The notes: a model not told the origin generated them from the sequence alone. DNA of 32,181 nt from Paracoccaceae bacterium (GCA_007695345.1 REDZ01000119.1:1-32181), one strand, 5' to 3'. Positions 18,077 to 30,977 are shown, counted from the stretch's first letter. Numbers and translations are program-made.

Positions 18077-18708
18077 GCGAACAGGTCATCGCCTATTGCG
18101 AACGCACGGATTTCGCCTATTGGTCCGAGCCGGTGAATGCCGTGACAAACGCGGCATTCGTGATCGCGGCGGCGGTGGTGTGGCGTCAGACAGCGGGGCT
18201 GCCCCTGGCGCGCGCGATGGCCGTGGTGCTGGCCGTGATCGGGCTGGGGTCGTTCCTGTGGCATACCCATGCCACGCGCTGGGCGGGGCTGGCTGATGTG
18301 CTGCCGATCCTGGGCTTCATCCTGCTGTATCTGTTCGCGGCCACGCGCGACTTTTTGATGATTCCTGCCCGCTGGGCCGCGCTCGCGCTGGGGCTGTTCC
18401 TGCCCTACACGGTGCTGTTTTCATGGGCGTCAGGGCAGCTTGTGCCGGGGCTGGGGGCGAATGCCGCGTATTTCAGCGTGGCCGCCCTGATCGCGGCTTA
18501 TGGCCTGTGGCTGCGCCGGACAGCAACCGGGCAGGGGCTGCTGATCGGGGCGGGGATACTCTGTGTTTCACTGGGCTTTCGCATGGCGGATGACGCGGTC
18601 TGCGCGGTCTTTCCCATCGGCACGCATTTCATGTGGCACCTGCTGAACGCGCTGATGCTGGGCTGGATGATCCATGTCTATTGCCGCCACATGCGGGCCG
18701 TGAAATGA
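18070..18708 (+). CDS. ceramidase-domain (CREST-type) integral membrane protein
   Basis: 212 aa; YCERTDFAYWSEPVNAVTNAAFVIAAA, GSFLWHTHATRWAGLADVLPI, GTHFMWHLLNALMLG - conserved E/H/D/H pattern of the alkaline ceramidase-like family. Confidence 0.82.
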   Translation: MLSEQVIAYCERTDFAYWSEPVNAVTNAAFVIAAAVVWRQTAGLPLARAMAVVLAVIGLGSFLWHTHATRWAGLADVLPILGFILLYLFAATRDFLMIPARWAALALGLFLPYTVLFSWASGQLVPGLGANAAYFSVAALIAAYGLWLRRTATGQGLLIGAGILCVSLGFRMADDAVCAVFPIGTHFMWHLLNALMLGWMIHVYCRHMRAVK

Positions 18709-18709
18709 C

Positions 18710-18738
18710 ACACGCCCCGCTGTGCCAGCGGGGCGTGT
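18710..18738. terminator. hairpin terminator between convergent ceramidase-like gene and atpC
   Basis: ACACGCCCCGCTG-TGC-CAGCGGGGCGTGT-style perfect 13-bp stem, 3-nt loop; short T-tract after GGAA on plus strand. Confidence 0.8.
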
Positions 18739-18765
18739 GGAATTTTCGTCTGGTCATGGACCGGT

Positions 18766-19161
18766 TTAGCCGATCGTCTCGATCGTGCGGGCCAGGTCAT
18801 CGGCGGTCTTGTCCAGCGCGTCCTTGTCGGGACCGCTGAGCGTGGCGGCCTTGTCGCGCGTCTCGGCCAGAATCGCCTCCAGCGCAGCGCGGCCTTCGGC
18901 ATCGGCGCCGTAAGCGCGTTCGGCCAGTACCGATGTCCCGTCGGGCATGATCTCGGCAAAGCCGCCGGTGACGACATAGCGCGTGGCCCCGTCGGACGCC
19001 TCGGTCACCAGAATGCCGGGGCGCAGGGTCGTGATCATGGGCGCATGATCGGGCATGGCGGTCAGGTCCCCGGCGGCACCGGGGATCTGCACGGCCCGCA
19101 CCGGCCCGGAGGCAAGCTTGCGCTCGGGGCTGACCAGGTCGAATTGCATCGTGTCGGCCAT
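18766..19161 (-). CDS. atpC: F1F0 ATP synthase epsilon subunit
   Basis: 131 aa [49 protein letters not shown]. Confidence 0.96.
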   Translation of the reverse strand: MADTMQFDLVSPERKLASGPVRAVQIPGAAGDLTAMPDHAPMITTLRPGILVTEASDGATRYVVTGGFAEIMPDGTSVLAERAYGADAEGRAALEAILAETRDKAATLSGPDKDALDKTADDLARTIETIG

Positions 19162-19183
19162 CAGGCTCTCCCTTCAGCGTGGA

Positions 19184-20623
<1,440 letters not shown>

Positions 20624-21493
20624 CTAGAGCGCTTCTGCGCCCGAAATGATCTCGATCAGTTCCTTGGTGATCGCGGCCTGACGCGAGCGGTTGTATTCGA
20701 TGGTCAGCCGGTCGATCATGTCGCCTGCATTGCGCGTCGCATTGTCCATCGCCGACATCCGTGCACCCTGTTCCGAGGCGGCGTTTTCCAGAAGCGCGGC
20801 AAAGATCTGCGTGGTCACCGCGCGCGGCAGCAGGTCTTCCAGGATCGCCTCTTCCGAGGGCTCGTATTCGTAAAGCTGGCTGGCCTCGGCCTCTTCGGGC
20901 ACTTCGGCGGGGATGATCTGGCGCGGGGTGGGCACCTGGCTGATCACCGATTCGAAGCGGTTGTAGAAGATCGTCGCGACATCGAATTCACCGGCCTCGA
21001 ACATCTCGAACACCTGTTTCGCGATATCGGCGGCATTCTCGTAGCCCACGCGCTTGACATCGCTCAGGTCCACATGCGCGACCAGATGATCGCCCAGATC
21101 GCGGCGCAACTGTTCGCGACCCTTCTTGCCGACCGTCAGGATCTTGACGGTCTTGCCCTCGCCCAGCAGTTTCTGCGCGCGGTAGCGCGCGATCTTGACG
21201 ATGGACGAGTTGAAGCCGCCGCACAGCCCGCGTTCAGCCGTCATCACGATCAGCAGATGCGTCTGATCGTTGCCTGTACCCGACAGGATGCGCGGCGCAG
21301 TGGGCGAATCCTTGACCGAGGCTGCCAGACCATTGACCACATCTGCCAGCTTCTCGGCATAGGGGCGCGCGGCCTCGGCTGCGTCCTGCGCGCGGCGGAG
21401 CTTGGCCGCCGCGACCATCTGCATGGCCTTGGTGATCTTGCGTGTCGATTTGACACTGCCGATCCGGTTCTTGAGGTCCTTGAGGTTTGGCAT
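20624..21493 (-). CDS. atpG: F1F0 ATP synthase gamma subunit
   Basis: 289 aa [37 protein letters not shown]-term [22 protein letters not shown]. Confidence 0.98.
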   Translation of the reverse strand: MPNLKDLKNRIGSVKSTRKITKAMQMVAAAKLRRAQDAAEAARPYAEKLADVVNGLAASVKDSPTAPRILSGTGNDQTHLLIVMTAERGLCGGFNSSIVKIARYRAQKLLGEGKTVKILTVGKKGREQLRRDLGDHLVAHVDLSDVKRVGYENAADIAKQVFEMFEAGEFDVATIFYNRFESVISQVPTPRQIIPAEVPEEAEASQLYEYEPSEEAILEDLLPRAVTTQIFAALLENAASEQGARMSAMDNATRNAGDMIDRLTIEYNRSRQAAITKELIEIISGAEAL

Positions 21494-21514
21494 ACGCTTA
21501 TCCTCTCACCGCCC

Positions 21515-23053
21515 TCAGGCGAAGTCTTTCGCGAATTCGTCCAATGCGGCGCGGATCTTCTCGTCCAGTTCGCCCTTCACCTTGCGGTCATTGTTGGTGA
21601 TGTCATCCAGCAGGGCGGAATGACGCCCGCGCAGATGCTCCAGCAGGCCCTTTTCGAACCGTCCCACATCCTTGACGGCGATCTTGTCCAGATAGCCCTG
21701 CGTGCCCGCAAAGATGATGCAGACGATCTCTGCGTTGGTCAGGGGCGAATACTGCGCCTGTTTCATCAGCTCGGTCAGACGCGCGCCCCGGTTCAAGAGC
21801 TTCTGGGTCGAGGCATCGAGGTCCGAGCCGAATTGCGCGAACGCCGCCATCTCGCGGTATTGTGCGAGTTCCAGCTTGACCGGGCCAGCGACGGATTTCA
21901 TCGCATCGGTCTGGGCGCTTGAGCCCACGCGCGACACCGAAAGACCCGTGTTCACAGCCGGGCGGATACCCTGATAGAACAGTTCCGTTTCCAGAAAGAT
22001 CTGCCCATCCGTGATCGAGATCACGTTGGTCGGGATAAAGGCCGACACGTCGCCGCCCTGCGTTTCGATGATCGGCAGCGCAGTCAGCGAGCCCGAGCCG
22101 AAATCCTCGTTCAGCTTGGACGACCGTTCCAGCAGGCGCGAGTGCAGGTAGAACACGTCACCGGGATAGGCTTCGCGGCCCGGCGGGCGGCGCAGCAGGA
22201 GCGACATCTGGCGGTAGGCGACGGCCTGCTTGGACAGGTCATCATAGATGATCAGCGCATGGCGGCCATTGTCGCGGAAATGCTCGGCCATGGCGGTCGC
22301 GGCATAGGGGGCCAGGAACTGCATGGGGGCCGGGTCCGACGCGGTAGCGGCCACGACGATCGAATATTCGATGGCGCCGGTTTCTTCCAGCTTCTTCACA
22401 AGCTGCGCGACGGTCGAGCGCTTCTGCCCGATGGCGACATAGACACAATAGAGCTTCTTGTACTCGTCATCGCCTGCGGCATCGTTATAGCTTTTCTGGT
22501 TCAGGATCGTGTCGAGCGCGACAGCAGTCTTGCCGGTCTGACGGTCGCCGATGATCAATTCGCGCTGGCCGCGGCCAATCGGGATCATGGCGTCCACCGA
22601 TTTCAGGCCCGTGGCCATCGGCTCATGCACCGATTTGCGTGGAATGATGCCCGGCGCCTTGACATCGGCGACGGCACGGCCAGACGCCTTGATTTCGCCC
22701 TTGCCGTCGATGGGATTGCCCAGCGCGTCAACCACGCGGCCCAGAAGCGCGTCGCCCACCGGCACGTCCACGATGGACTTGGTGCGCTTGACCGTGTCGC
22801 CTTCCTTGATGCCCCGGTCATCGCCGAAGATCACGACGCCGACATTGTCGGATTCAAGGTTGAGCGCCATGCCGCGCACGCCGCCCGGAAACTCGACCAT
22901 CTCGCCGGCCTGCACATTGTCCAGACCGTGGATGCGGGAAATCCCGTCACCCACCGAGAGCACGCGGCCCACTTCGCTGACTTCGACATCCTGTCCGAAG
23001 TTCTTGATCTGCTCTTTCAGGATCGCAGAAATCTCAGCAGCTTGGATACCCAT
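21515..23053 (-). CDS. atpA: F1F0 ATP synthase alpha subunit
   Basis: 512 aa [39 protein letters not shown]. Confidence 0.99.
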   Translation of the reverse strand: MGIQAAEISAILKEQIKNFGQDVEVSEVGRVLSVGDGISRIHGLDNVQAGEMVEFPGGVRGMALNLESDNVGVVIFGDDRGIKEGDTVKRTKSIVDVPVGDALLGRVVDALGNPIDGKGEIKASGRAVADVKAPGIIPRKSVHEPMATGLKSVDAMIPIGRGQRELIIGDRQTGKTAVALDTILNQKSYNDAAGDDEYKKLYCVYVAIGQKRSTVAQLVKKLEETGAIEYSIVVAATASDPAPMQFLAPYAATAMAEHFRDNGRHALIIYDDLSKQAVAYRQMSLLLRRPPGREAYPGDVFYLHSRLLERSSKLNEDFGSGSLTALPIIETQGGDVSAFIPTNVISITDGQIFLETELFYQGIRPAVNTGLSVSRVGSSAQTDAMKSVAGPVKLELAQYREMAAFAQFGSDLDASTQKLLNRGARLTELMKQAQYSPLTNAEIVCIIFAGTQGYLDKIAVKDVGRFEKGLLEHLRGRHSALLDDITNNDRKVKGELDEKIRAALDEFAKDFA

Positions 23054-23614
23054 TTATCCGACCTCTTTCATGCTGTTCTTGAGGGCCGCGAGCTGCGCGC
23101 GGATCGAACTGTCGATCATGTGCGAGCCCACCTTGATGACAAGACCGCCGATGAGGGATTCATCAACGGTCGTCTTGAGATTGATCTTCTTGCCGACACG
23201 CGCTTTCAGCACATCGGCGATCTCGGTTTCCTGCGCCTTGGTCAGCGGCTGGGCAGAGGTCACCTCGGCCTCGACCTCGCCCTTTTCCTTCGCGATCAGG
23301 CTGCGCAGCGCGCGCAGGACCTGCGGCAGGGCAAAGAGGCGCCGCTTCTGCGCCATCAGGCCAAGTGTGCCCTTGACGGTCTGCGAAAGACCCATCTTGG
23401 CCCCAACAGCAGTGATCGCCGCGCTGACCTGATCGCGGGTATAGACCGGCGATGTGATCAGGTTGCGCAGATCGGCGCTGTCGGCAAGCGCCCCGTCAAG
23501 CGCCGCGATATCGGCTTCAAGCGGCTTGAGCGAATTGGTTTCCTTGGCCAGTTCAAACATGGCCGTGGCATAGCGCATTGCAATGCCCGAAGAGATCGAA
23601 GCTGGTTCGGACAC
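23054..23614 (-). CDS. atpH: F1F0 ATP synthase delta subunit (GTG start)
   Basis: 186 aa from (V)[35 protein letters not shown]-type SD before the GTG; ends directly against atpA start. Confidence 0.93.
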   Translation of the reverse strand: MSEPASISSGIAMRYATAMFELAKETNSLKPLEADIAALDGALADSADLRNLITSPVYTRDQVSAAITAVGAKMGLSQTVKGTLGLMAQKRRLFALPQVLRALRSLIAKEKGEVEAEVTSAQPLTKAQETEIADVLKARVGKKINLKTTVDESLIGGLVIKVGSHMIDSSIRAQLAALKNSMKEVG

Positions 23615-23879
23615 GTCCACCCTTCCATCTGAGTTGCACAGGACCACGCGCCAGCCTTGTGCCATGAATGCGTCTGACGGCGCGGCATGGGAAATCGGCG
23701 CGGGTTTAGCAGAGGGTTCATGATGCTGCAACCGCCAAGGACGCAGGCAGATGAGAAAGCTGCAGGGTTTTCGTGCCGCGCTGCAGCAAGCGCGGCGGAA
23801 GGGACACTATTGCGTGCATTCGGCTGCAGTATCGCGCGTGCGCAGCGCGCCCGTGGTGCAACCGATTCCCTGCGCGTCC

Positions 23880-24662
23880 TTACCCGTCCTGCCGACCATC
23901 GCCGCGATATGCGCGCCAGGCGGGGCGTACGGTCGGGCTGGGCACCGGATTGAGGATGCGCAGGGGCTTGCCCTCGCGCTCGACCAGCCCGGACGGGCGC
24001 GGCGTGTCGGGGATGCGCGTCGCCTCGACCAGCAGCACACCGCCGGCATGGCGGCGCGACAGGCGCTGGCCCATTCCCTCCAGCATCATCGCCCAGCGCA
24101 GCCAGCTCTTGCGGTCGCGCGGCGGAAAGAACAGCGCCGCCGAATGGTTGTCCACCTGAAATCCGTGTTCGCTGCACAAGGTTTGCGCCTGACCCAGCGA
24201 ATAGGGGCGGCCCAGGGAAAACGGCGTGCCATCCCTGCGCGCCCACAGGCCGGACCGGTTGGGCAGCACCAGAACCGCCTTGCCGCCGATCCTGAGGACG
24301 CGCGCGGCTTCTTCCATCAGGGCGGCGGGGCGTTCCGATGTCTCGACCCCGTGCAGCATGACCAGCCGGTCCACGCTGTCGGTCGCCAGCGGCCAGTTGG
24401 TTTCATCGACCAGGACGGAGTGATTGGCCATCTCGGCAGGCCAGTGCATGACCCCCTGCGGCCCCGGCATCAGCGTGATCACGCGCGCGGCCTCGCTCAG
24501 GCAGGGGCGCAGCAGGGGCGCGGCGAAGCCGAAGCCCGCCACCGACATGCCCTTGACCGATGGCCAGCAGGTCATCAGCCGGTCACGCATTGCTTTCTGC
24601 GCCGCGCGGCCAAGCGCGGTCGTGTAATAGAAATCGCGCAATTCGCAGACGTCGTTATACAT
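23880..24662 (-). CDS. class I SAM-dependent methyltransferase
   Basis: 260 aa; MTCWPSVKGMSVAGFGFAAPLL, VDRLVMLHGVETSERPAALMEEAARVLRIGGKAVLVLPNRSGLWAR methyltransferase pattern; divergent from gloB. Confidence 0.85.
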   Translation of the reverse strand: MYNDVCELRDFYYTTALGRAAQKAMRDRLMTCWPSVKGMSVAGFGFAAPLLRPCLSEAARVITLMPGPQGVMHWPAEMANHSVLVDETNWPLATDSVDRLVMLHGVETSERPAALMEEAARVLRIGGKAVLVLPNRSGLWARRDGTPFSLGRPYSLGQAQTLCSEHGFQVDNHSAALFFPPRDRKSWLRWAMMLEGMGQRLSRRHAGGVLLVEATRIPDTPRPSGLVEREGKPLRILNPVPSPTVRPAWRAYRGDGRQDG

Positions 24663-24782
24663 CTTGCTCCTGCCTGCCGTTCTGCGTTTGCCTGCGGGCC
24701 GACCCGTCTGGCCGTGCCCATTGCGTTACGGTCCGTCATGGCCCAGAGTGATGAAAATTTACCGCAATGCAAGGAAAACGCC

Positions 24783-25550
24783 ATGCCTCTCGAGATGCGG
24801 GTCATCCCATGTCTGCGCGACAATTATGCCTATTTGCTGCGCGACCCCGAAAGCGGGCGTGTCGCCGTGGTCGATGTACCCGACGCCGAGCCCGTGCGCA
24901 GCGCGCTGGATGCCGAGGGCTGGGCGCTGACCGACATCCTGATTACCCACCACCATGACGACCATATCGCCGGGGTGCCAGAGCTGCGCGCAGAAAGCGG
25001 CGCGAAGGTCTGGGGCGCCGCGCAGGATGCCGAACGTCTGCCGCTGCTGGACCATGCGCTGTCGCCGGGCGATTCGGTCGCGCTGGGCACCCAGATGGCC
25101 GAGGTCATCGATGTGCCCGGCCATACGATCGGCCATATCGCCTTTCACTTTCCCGACAGCCAGCTTGCCTTTACCGCCGACAGCCTGATGGCGCTGGGCT
25201 GCGGGCGGTTGTTCGAGGGCACGCCCGAGCAGATGTGGGCCAGCCTGCAGGCCCTGATGCGCCTGCCTGATGAGACGCGCATCTGCTCCGGCCATGACTA
25301 CAGCAAATCGAACGGGGCCTTTGCCACGCATGTCGATCCCGACAATTCCGCGCTGCAGGCCCGCCTTGCGCAACTGGACAGGGATCGCGGCACAGGCGCG
25401 CCCATGGCGGTCGCAACGCTGGCGCAGGAGAAGGCGACCAACCCTTTTCTTCGCGCCGGTGAAGACTATCTAAAGGACGCGCATGGTATGAAAGGGGCGT
25501 CCGATCTGGCCATGTTCACCCATCTGCGCAGCCTCAAGGACACGTTCTGA
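24783..25550 (+). CDS. gloB: hydroxyacylglutathione hydrolase (glyoxalase II)
   Basis: 255 aa MPLEMRVIPCLRDNYAYLLRD; THHHDDHIAGV metallo-beta-lactamase motif; TADSLMALGCGRLFEGTPEQMW. Confidence 0.96.
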   Translation: MPLEMRVIPCLRDNYAYLLRDPESGRVAVVDVPDAEPVRSALDAEGWALTDILITHHHDDHIAGVPELRAESGAKVWGAAQDAERLPLLDHALSPGDSVALGTQMAEVIDVPGHTIGHIAFHFPDSQLAFTADSLMALGCGRLFEGTPEQMWASLQALMRLPDETRICSGHDYSKSNGAFATHVDPDNSALQARLAQLDRDRGTGAPMAVATLAQEKATNPFLRAGEDYLKDAHGMKGASDLAMFTHLRSLKDTF

Positions 25551-25721
25551 CAGGTCATCGGATGGGCAGACTTCGACTTTCCTTGCCAGAACCCCGGCAT
25601 TCCGGCAGAGTTGAAGAAAAATATCTTGAAGAGCGGTGAATAAAACCGAAGATTAAGATGATGAGGCGACACTGATCCCAGGCCACCGGCCCATGGGTCA
25701 CCAATCACAGGAGCGTCCGAC

Positions 25722-28040
25722 GTGCCAAGTTTCTCTTCAACTCTGGAGCAATCCATTCACGGTGCCCTGGCGCTTGCCAACGCCCGTCGGCACGAATTCG
25801 CAACGCTGGAGCATCTGCTGCTTTCGTTGCTGGACGAACCCGACGCAAGCCGCGTGATGCTGGCCTGCAATGTCGATCTTGATGCGCTGCGCAAGACGCT
25901 GCAGGATTTCGTCGATGACGAACTGGCATCGCTGACCACTGATATCGAAGGGTCAGAGGCCGTGCCGACCGCCGCCTTTCAGCGTGTGATCCAGCGCGCG
26001 GCGATCCATGTCCAAAGCTCCGGCCGCAATGAGGTGACGGGCGCCAATGTGCTGGTCGCCATCTTTGCCGAGCGCGAATCGAATGCGGCCTATTTCCTGC
26101 AGGAACAGGACATGACGCGCTATGATGCGGTGAATTTCATCGCGCATGGGGTGGCCAAGAACTCGCAATATTCCGAAAGTCGCCCTGTTTCCGGCGCGGA
26201 AGAGGAAGAGTCCGAAGCGCCCAGGTCCGAGGAAAAGGCCAAGGAAACCGCGCTGGGCAAATATTGCGTCGATCTGAACGCCAAGGCCCGCAAGGGCGAG
26301 GTCGATCCCCTGATCGGTCGCGCCTCGGAAGTGGAGCGCTGTATTCAGGTTCTGTGCCGCCGCCGCAAGAACAACCCGCTTCTGGTGGGCGATCCCGGCG
26401 TGGGCAAGACCGCCATCGCCGAGGGGCTGGCCAAGAAGATCGTCGAAGGGGATACCCCCGAGATTCTGTCGCAGTCCACGATCTATTCGCTGGATATGGG
26501 CGCACTTCTGGCCGGAACGCGCTACCGTGGCGATTTCGAGGAACGGCTGAAATCCGTCGTCCAGGAGCTTGAGGATCACCCCGATGCGGTGCTGTTCATC
26601 GATGAAATCCATACAGTTATCGGTGCGGGTGCCACGTCCGGCGGCGCGATGGATGCATCCAACCTGCTGAAACCTGCCTTGCAGGGTGGCAAGCTGCGCT
26701 GCATGGGCTCGACCACCTTCAAGGAATTCCGCCAGCATTTCGAGAAGGATCGCGCCCTGTCGCGGCGGTTCCAGAAAATCGATGTGGTGGAACCCACCGT
26801 CGAGGATACGGTCAAGATTCTGACAGGACTGAAGCCGTATTTCGAGGAACATCACGAAATCCGCTACACCAATGACGCGGTCAAGGCGGCGGTCGAACTG
26901 TCGGCGCGTTACATCAATGACCGCAAACTGCCCGACAAGGCCATCGATGTGATTGACGAGGCCGGGGCCGCGCAACATCTGCTGCCCGAATCAAAGCGGC
27001 GCAAGACCATCAGCCCCAAGGAAATCGAGGCCGTTGTCGCCAAGATCGCCCGCATCCCGCCGAAAAGCGTGTCCAAGGACGATTCGGAAATGCTGCGCGA
27101 TCTGGAATCGACCCTCAAACGGGTGGTCTTCGGTCAGGAATCCGCAATCGTGGCGCTATCCTCGGCGATCAAGCTGGCGCGCGCCGGTCTGCGCGAGCCC
27201 GAAAAGCCCATCGGCAACTACCTGTTCGCCGGGCCGACCGGTGTCGGCAAGACCGAGGTCGCCAAGCAACTGGCCGACACGATGGGGGTGGAACTGCTGC
27301 GGTTCGACATGTCCGAATACATGGAAAAACATGCTGTCAGCCGCCTGATCGGCGCGCCTCCGGGCTATGTGGGCTTCGATCAGGGCGGTCTGCTGACCGA
27401 TGGTGTGGACCAGCACCCGCATTGCGTGCTGCTGCTGGACGAGATCGAAAAGGCGCATCCGGATGTCTATAACATCCTGCTGCAGGTCATGGATCATGGC
27501 CAGCTGACTGATCACAATGGCCGCACCGTCAATTTCCGCAATGTCATCCTGATCATGACGTCGAATGCGGGTGCGACCGAACAGGCCAAAGCGGCCATCG
27601 GCTTTGGCCGCGACCGGCGCGAGGGCGAGGATACCGCCGCGATCGAGCGGACCTTCACGCCCGAATTCCGCAACCGTCTGGATGCAGTGATCAGCTTCTC
27701 GCCGCTGCCGAAATCGGTCATTTCGCGCGTGGTCGAAAAGTTCGTTCTGCAGCTTGAGGCGCAGTTGATGGATCGCAATGTGACCATTGAACTGAGCCAG
27801 GAGGCTGCCGACTGGCTGGGCGAACGCGGTTATGATGACAAGATGGGCGCGCGCCCGCTGGCCCGCGTCATTCAGGAGCACATCAAAAAGCCACTGGCCG
27901 AGGAATTGCTGTTCGGCAAGCTGTCCAAGGGCGGGGTCGTGCGCGTGCATGTGCGCGATGATGCGCTGGTCTTTGACATCGAAGGGCCTGACGCCAAGCG
28001 TATATCGGGCAACAAGCCCCCGCTGCTGACCGCCGACTGA
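25722..28040 (+). CDS. clpA: ATP-dependent Clp protease ATP-binding subunit ClpA (GTG start)
   Basis: 772 aa; Clp-N domain, two AAA+ modules [13 protein letters not shown] and [14 protein letters not shown]. Confidence 0.97.
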   Translation: MPSFSSTLEQSIHGALALANARRHEFATLEHLLLSLLDEPDASRVMLACNVDLDALRKTLQDFVDDELASLTTDIEGSEAVPTAAFQRVIQRAAIHVQSSGRNEVTGANVLVAIFAERESNAAYFLQEQDMTRYDAVNFIAHGVAKNSQYSESRPVSGAEEEESEAPRSEEKAKETALGKYCVDLNAKARKGEVDPLIGRASEVERCIQVLCRRRKNNPLLVGDPGVGKTAIAEGLAKKIVEGDTPEILSQSTIYSLDMGALLAGTRYRGDFEERLKSVVQELEDHPDAVLFIDEIHTVIGAGATSGGAMDASNLLKPALQGGKLRCMGSTTFKEFRQHFEKDRALSRRFQKIDVVEPTVEDTVKILTGLKPYFEEHHEIRYTNDAVKAAVELSARYINDRKLPDKAIDVIDEAGAAQHLLPESKRRKTISPKEIEAVVAKIARIPPKSVSKDDSEMLRDLESTLKRVVFGQESAIVALSSAIKLARAGLREPEKPIGNYLFAGPTGVGKTEVAKQLADTMGVELLRFDMSEYMEKHAVSRLIGAPPGYVGFDQGGLLTDGVDQHPHCVLLLDEIEKAHPDVYNILLQVMDHGQLTDHNGRTVNFRNVILIMTSNAGATEQAKAAIGFGRDRREGEDTAAIERTFTPEFRNRLDAVISFSPLPKSVISRVVEKFVLQLEAQLMDRNVTIELSQEAADWLGERGYDDKMGARPLARVIQEHIKKPLAEELLFGKLSKGGVVRVHVRDDALVFDIEGPDAKRISGNKPPLLTAD

Positions 28041-28068
28041 CCCGGCAGCACAGCAGCCCGACCTGTCA

Positions 28069-28110
28069 CGCGGCGCCCATGACCCCCGTCAGGGCGCCGC
28101 GTTTCGTTTT
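28069..28110 (+). terminator. intrinsic terminator after clpA
   Basis: CGCGGCGCCC-A-TGAC-CCCC-GTCA-GGGCGCCGCG-TTTCGTTTT; 14 bp pairing with one bulged A, T-rich tail. Confidence 0.85.
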
Positions 28111-28127
28111 GCCAAGGGCATGATCCC

Positions 28128-28904
28128 ATGCTGATCCCCATTCGCGACCACAACCCATCAACGCGGCGTCCGTATGTGACCTATGCGCTGCTGGCCGCGA
28201 ATGTGATCATTTTCGCGCTGTATTCTCCCTTGTTTTCAGATGATTACGCGCTGATGCGCTTTTTTCAGCAATGGGGAATGCTGCCCGCCCGGCTAAGTTA
28301 TGGCGAGGGACATGTCACGCTGCTGACGCATCAGTTCCTGCATGGCGATCTGATCCATCTGGGCTCCAACATGCTGTTTCTGTGGATTTTCGGCAATAAT
28401 GTCGAGGATGTCTGGGGCCACTGGAAATTTCTGGGCTTCTACCTGTTGTGCGGGCTGGCCGCTGCTGCGCTGCAATACACGACAGAGCCCGACTCCGTGA
28501 TCCCGATGGTGGGCGCGTCGGGCGCGATTGCCGGTGTGCTGGGCGGGTATCTGCTGCTCTATCCACGGGCGCGGGTCGATATGTTCCTGTTCCTGATCGT
28601 GATTTTCCGAATCATTCCGATCCCGGCCTGGCTGGTGCTGGGGGGCTGGTTCGTACTGCAGGTTCTGGGCGGGCTGAGCGTGCCTGCGGGTGAGGCGGGC
28701 GTGGCCTACTGGGCGCATGCGGGCGGGTTTGTGGCTGGCGTGCTGCTATGCTGGCCGGTCTGGCAGCGGCTGGGCGGGCGGGCTTATTGGGCCATGCATG
28801 ACGGCCACCCGCCCAACCCCGAGGCAAAATATCAATTCACCCGCTCGCGCGTGCCCAAAGTGCAGCGCAAGCGCCGCTTTCAACCCAGCCCCTGGCGTCG
28901 CTGA
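28128..28904 (+). CDS. rhomboid family intramembrane serine protease
   Basis: 258 aa polytopic; H-L-GSNMLFLWIFGNNVED, GASGAIAGVLGGYL (catalytic Ser), AHAGGFVAGV (catalytic His). Confidence 0.95.
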   Translation: MLIPIRDHNPSTRRPYVTYALLAANVIIFALYSPLFSDDYALMRFFQQWGMLPARLSYGEGHVTLLTHQFLHGDLIHLGSNMLFLWIFGNNVEDVWGHWKFLGFYLLCGLAAAALQYTTEPDSVIPMVGASGAIAGVLGGYLLLYPRARVDMFLFLIVIFRIIPIPAWLVLGGWFVLQVLGGLSVPAGEAGVAYWAHAGGFVAGVLLCWPVWQRLGGRAYWAMHDGHPPNPEAKYQFTRSRVPKVQRKRRFQPSPWRR

Positions 28905-28969
28905 GCCGCGATCCGGGCTGTGTGCGCCCATGGGCTGGACGCCCCGTGCCCTGCGGGGCATGACGGGTC

Positions 28970-29869
28970 ATGGAACTCTGGATCATCCTCTCGATCACCG
29001 CTGCCGCGTTTCAGACGCTGCGCTTCATGCTGCAGAAACATCTCAGCATGGGGACGCTGAGCGCGGGTGGTGCAACGCTCGCGCGGTTCTTCTACGCCGT
29101 GCCCTTTGTCGTGCCACTGGCACTTGGGGTTAGCCTGCTGGGCAGCGGTTGGCCCGCGCTGACACCCATGTTCTGGGTCTATGCCGTGATCGGGGGGCTG
29201 CTGCAGATCATGGCGACATGGTGTGTCGTGGCGCTGTTTTCCGAACGGAATTTCGCAGTCGGGATCACCTTCAAGAAAACCGAAGTGGTGCAGACTGCGA
29301 TTGTGGGCTTCGTCATCCTGGGTGACCGGATTTCGGCGCCGGGGTGGGCGGCGATCCTGCTGGGGCTGGTGGGGGTGCTGGTGCTGTCGGACACGCCGGG
29401 GCTGGCGGGGCGCTGGTGGCAGCGGCTGGGCAGCCGGGCGACTGTGCTGGGCATCGCATCAGGCGCGTGTTTCGCGATCTCCGCCGTCGGCTATCGCGGT
29501 GCCACGCTGCAGGTCGCGAGCGATGACGCGGTGCTGCGCGCGCTGGTGACCCTATGCGTCGTGACCGTCATGCAGACAGCGGCCCTGTCGCTATGGCTGC
29601 ACTGGCGCGAACCCAAGGAGCTGGCGCGCGTGCTGGCCGCGCGGCGGCAGGCGGTCTGGATGGGGCTGGTCGGCATGGCGGGCAGCCTGTGCTGGTTCAC
29701 GGCCTTTACCTTGCAGAACGCCGCACTGGTCTTTGCGGTCGGGCAGGTCGAGGTGATCTTTTCCATCCTCGCTGCCGTGCTGGTCTTTGGCGAGCGGATC
29801 ACCGCGCGCGAAGGGGTCGCGATCGGGCTGATCACCCTCTCGGTGATCGCAATTGTCATGTTTCGCTAG
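28970..29869 (+). CDS. EamA/DMT family transporter
   Basis: 299 aa with about 10 TM segments in two halves; VEVIFSILAAVLVFGERITAREGVAIGLI typical EamA C-terminal motif. Confidence 0.87.
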   Translation: MELWIILSITAAAFQTLRFMLQKHLSMGTLSAGGATLARFFYAVPFVVPLALGVSLLGSGWPALTPMFWVYAVIGGLLQIMATWCVVALFSERNFAVGITFKKTEVVQTAIVGFVILGDRISAPGWAAILLGLVGVLVLSDTPGLAGRWWQRLGSRATVLGIASGACFAISAVGYRGATLQVASDDAVLRALVTLCVVTVMQTAALSLWLHWREPKELARVLAARRQAVWMGLVGMAGSLCWFTAFTLQNAALVFAVGQVEVIFSILAAVLVFGERITAREGVAIGLITLSVIAIVMFR

Positions 29870-29888
29870 CACGCGTCGCCAGACGCCC

Positions 29889-30977
29889 TCAGCCCAATGG
29901 CACCACGCAGTCGCAGATGCGCAACCGCACGCGGCTGCCGACCTCGAATGTTGCGCCTGCGCCAGAGATCACTTGCATGCAGCGCTCGCCTTCCTGCACC
30001 CAGTAAAGCTGGTCATGCCCGCGAAATTCGCGCCCCACGACCGAGGCCGGACCGTCCGGGTCCGGTTCCAGCATGATCTGTTCGGGGCGCACCGACAGCG
30101 CCACAGCCCCATTGGCCGCGCGCGACAGGGGCAGGCTGCCGAATTCGGTCAGCGCCACCATCCCCGAGGCGGTGCCGCGCAGGATATTCGAGCGGCCCAT
30201 GAAAGACGCGACAAAAGCCGATACCGGATTGCGATAGATCTCATCAGGTGATCCGATCTGCACCACGCGGCCCTTTTCCATGACGGCAATGCGGTCGGCG
30301 ACGGCCATTGCTTCTTCCTGATCATGAGTCACGAGAATCCCGGCAGAGCCTGCCTCTCGTAACAGGCGGCGCACTTCCTGCCGGGTTTCGACCCGCATTG
30401 CGGCATCGAGGTTCGAAAAGGGTTCGTCCATCAGCACAAGCGGCGGCGCGCCCGCCAGCGTGCGTGCCAGCGCCACACGCTGCTGTTGCCCGCCCGAAAG
30501 TTCATGTGGTTTGCGTCCCTCCAGGCCTGAAAGACCGACCAGGGCAAGCATGGCGTGCGCGCGGGCATCGGCGTCGGAGCGGCTGAGCTTGCGCAGGCCG
30601 AATTTGACATTGTCCAGAACGCGCAGATGCGGAAACAGCGCGTAGTCCTGGAACACGAACCCGATGCCGCGCGCCTCGGGCGGCAGGTGCGTGATGTCGT
30701 GCCCGCGCAGCAGGATGCGCCCTTCATCCGGGGTCTCGAACCCGCCGATCATGCGCAATGTCGTGGTCTTGCCACAGCCCGAGGGGCCCAGCAGCGCCAG
30801 CATCTCGCCTTCGCACAGATCAAAGCTGACCCGTTCGACGGCCGGTGCGTCACCCGCGTGAAACACACGGCGCAGGCGCTGAACATCCAGAAGCGTTTCG
30901 GTTCGCTTGGGGCGAAACCCCAGCGGCGTGGCCTCGGCGGGCATTTTGAAGGTCAGGGTCTTGGCGGCTTCGTTCAT
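29889..30977 (-). CDS. ABC transporter ATP-binding protein (Fe3+/spermidine-putrescine-type importer ATPase)
   Basis: 362 aa; Walker A GPSGCGKTT, signature LSGGQQQR, Walker B LVLMDEPFSNLDA, C-terminal TOBE-like regulatory domain. Confidence 0.93.
   Translation of the reverse strand: MNEAAKTLTFKMPAEATPLGFRPKRTETLLDVQRLRRVFHAGDAPAVERVSFDLCEGEMLALLGPSGCGKTTTLRMIGGFETPDEGRILLRGHDITHLPPEARGIGFVFQDYALFPHLRVLDNVKFGLRKLSRSDADARAHAMLALVGLSGLEGRKPHELSGGQQQRVALARTLAGAPPLVLMDEPFSNLDAAMRVETRQEVRRLLREAGSAGILVTHDQEEAMAVADRIAVMEKGRVVQIGSPDEIYRNPVSAFVASFMGRSNILRGTASGMVALTEFGSLPLSRAANGAVALSVRPEQIMLEPDPDGPASVVGREFRGHDQLYWVQEGERCMQVISGAGATFEVGSRVRLRICDCVVPLG

Noticed and set aside
22142-23632. 496-aa plus-strand ORF
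   Set aside because: Antisense to atpA/atpH; no recognisable motif; high-GC artefact.
23615-23879. Possible structured RNA in the region upstream of atpH (CCGCGCT-GCAGCA-AGCGCGG at 23776-23795 and a GCGCG/CGCGC hairpin)
   Set aside because: Short GC-only stems are common in this GC-rich genome and there is no T-tract or known riboswitch consensus. Needs covariation data.
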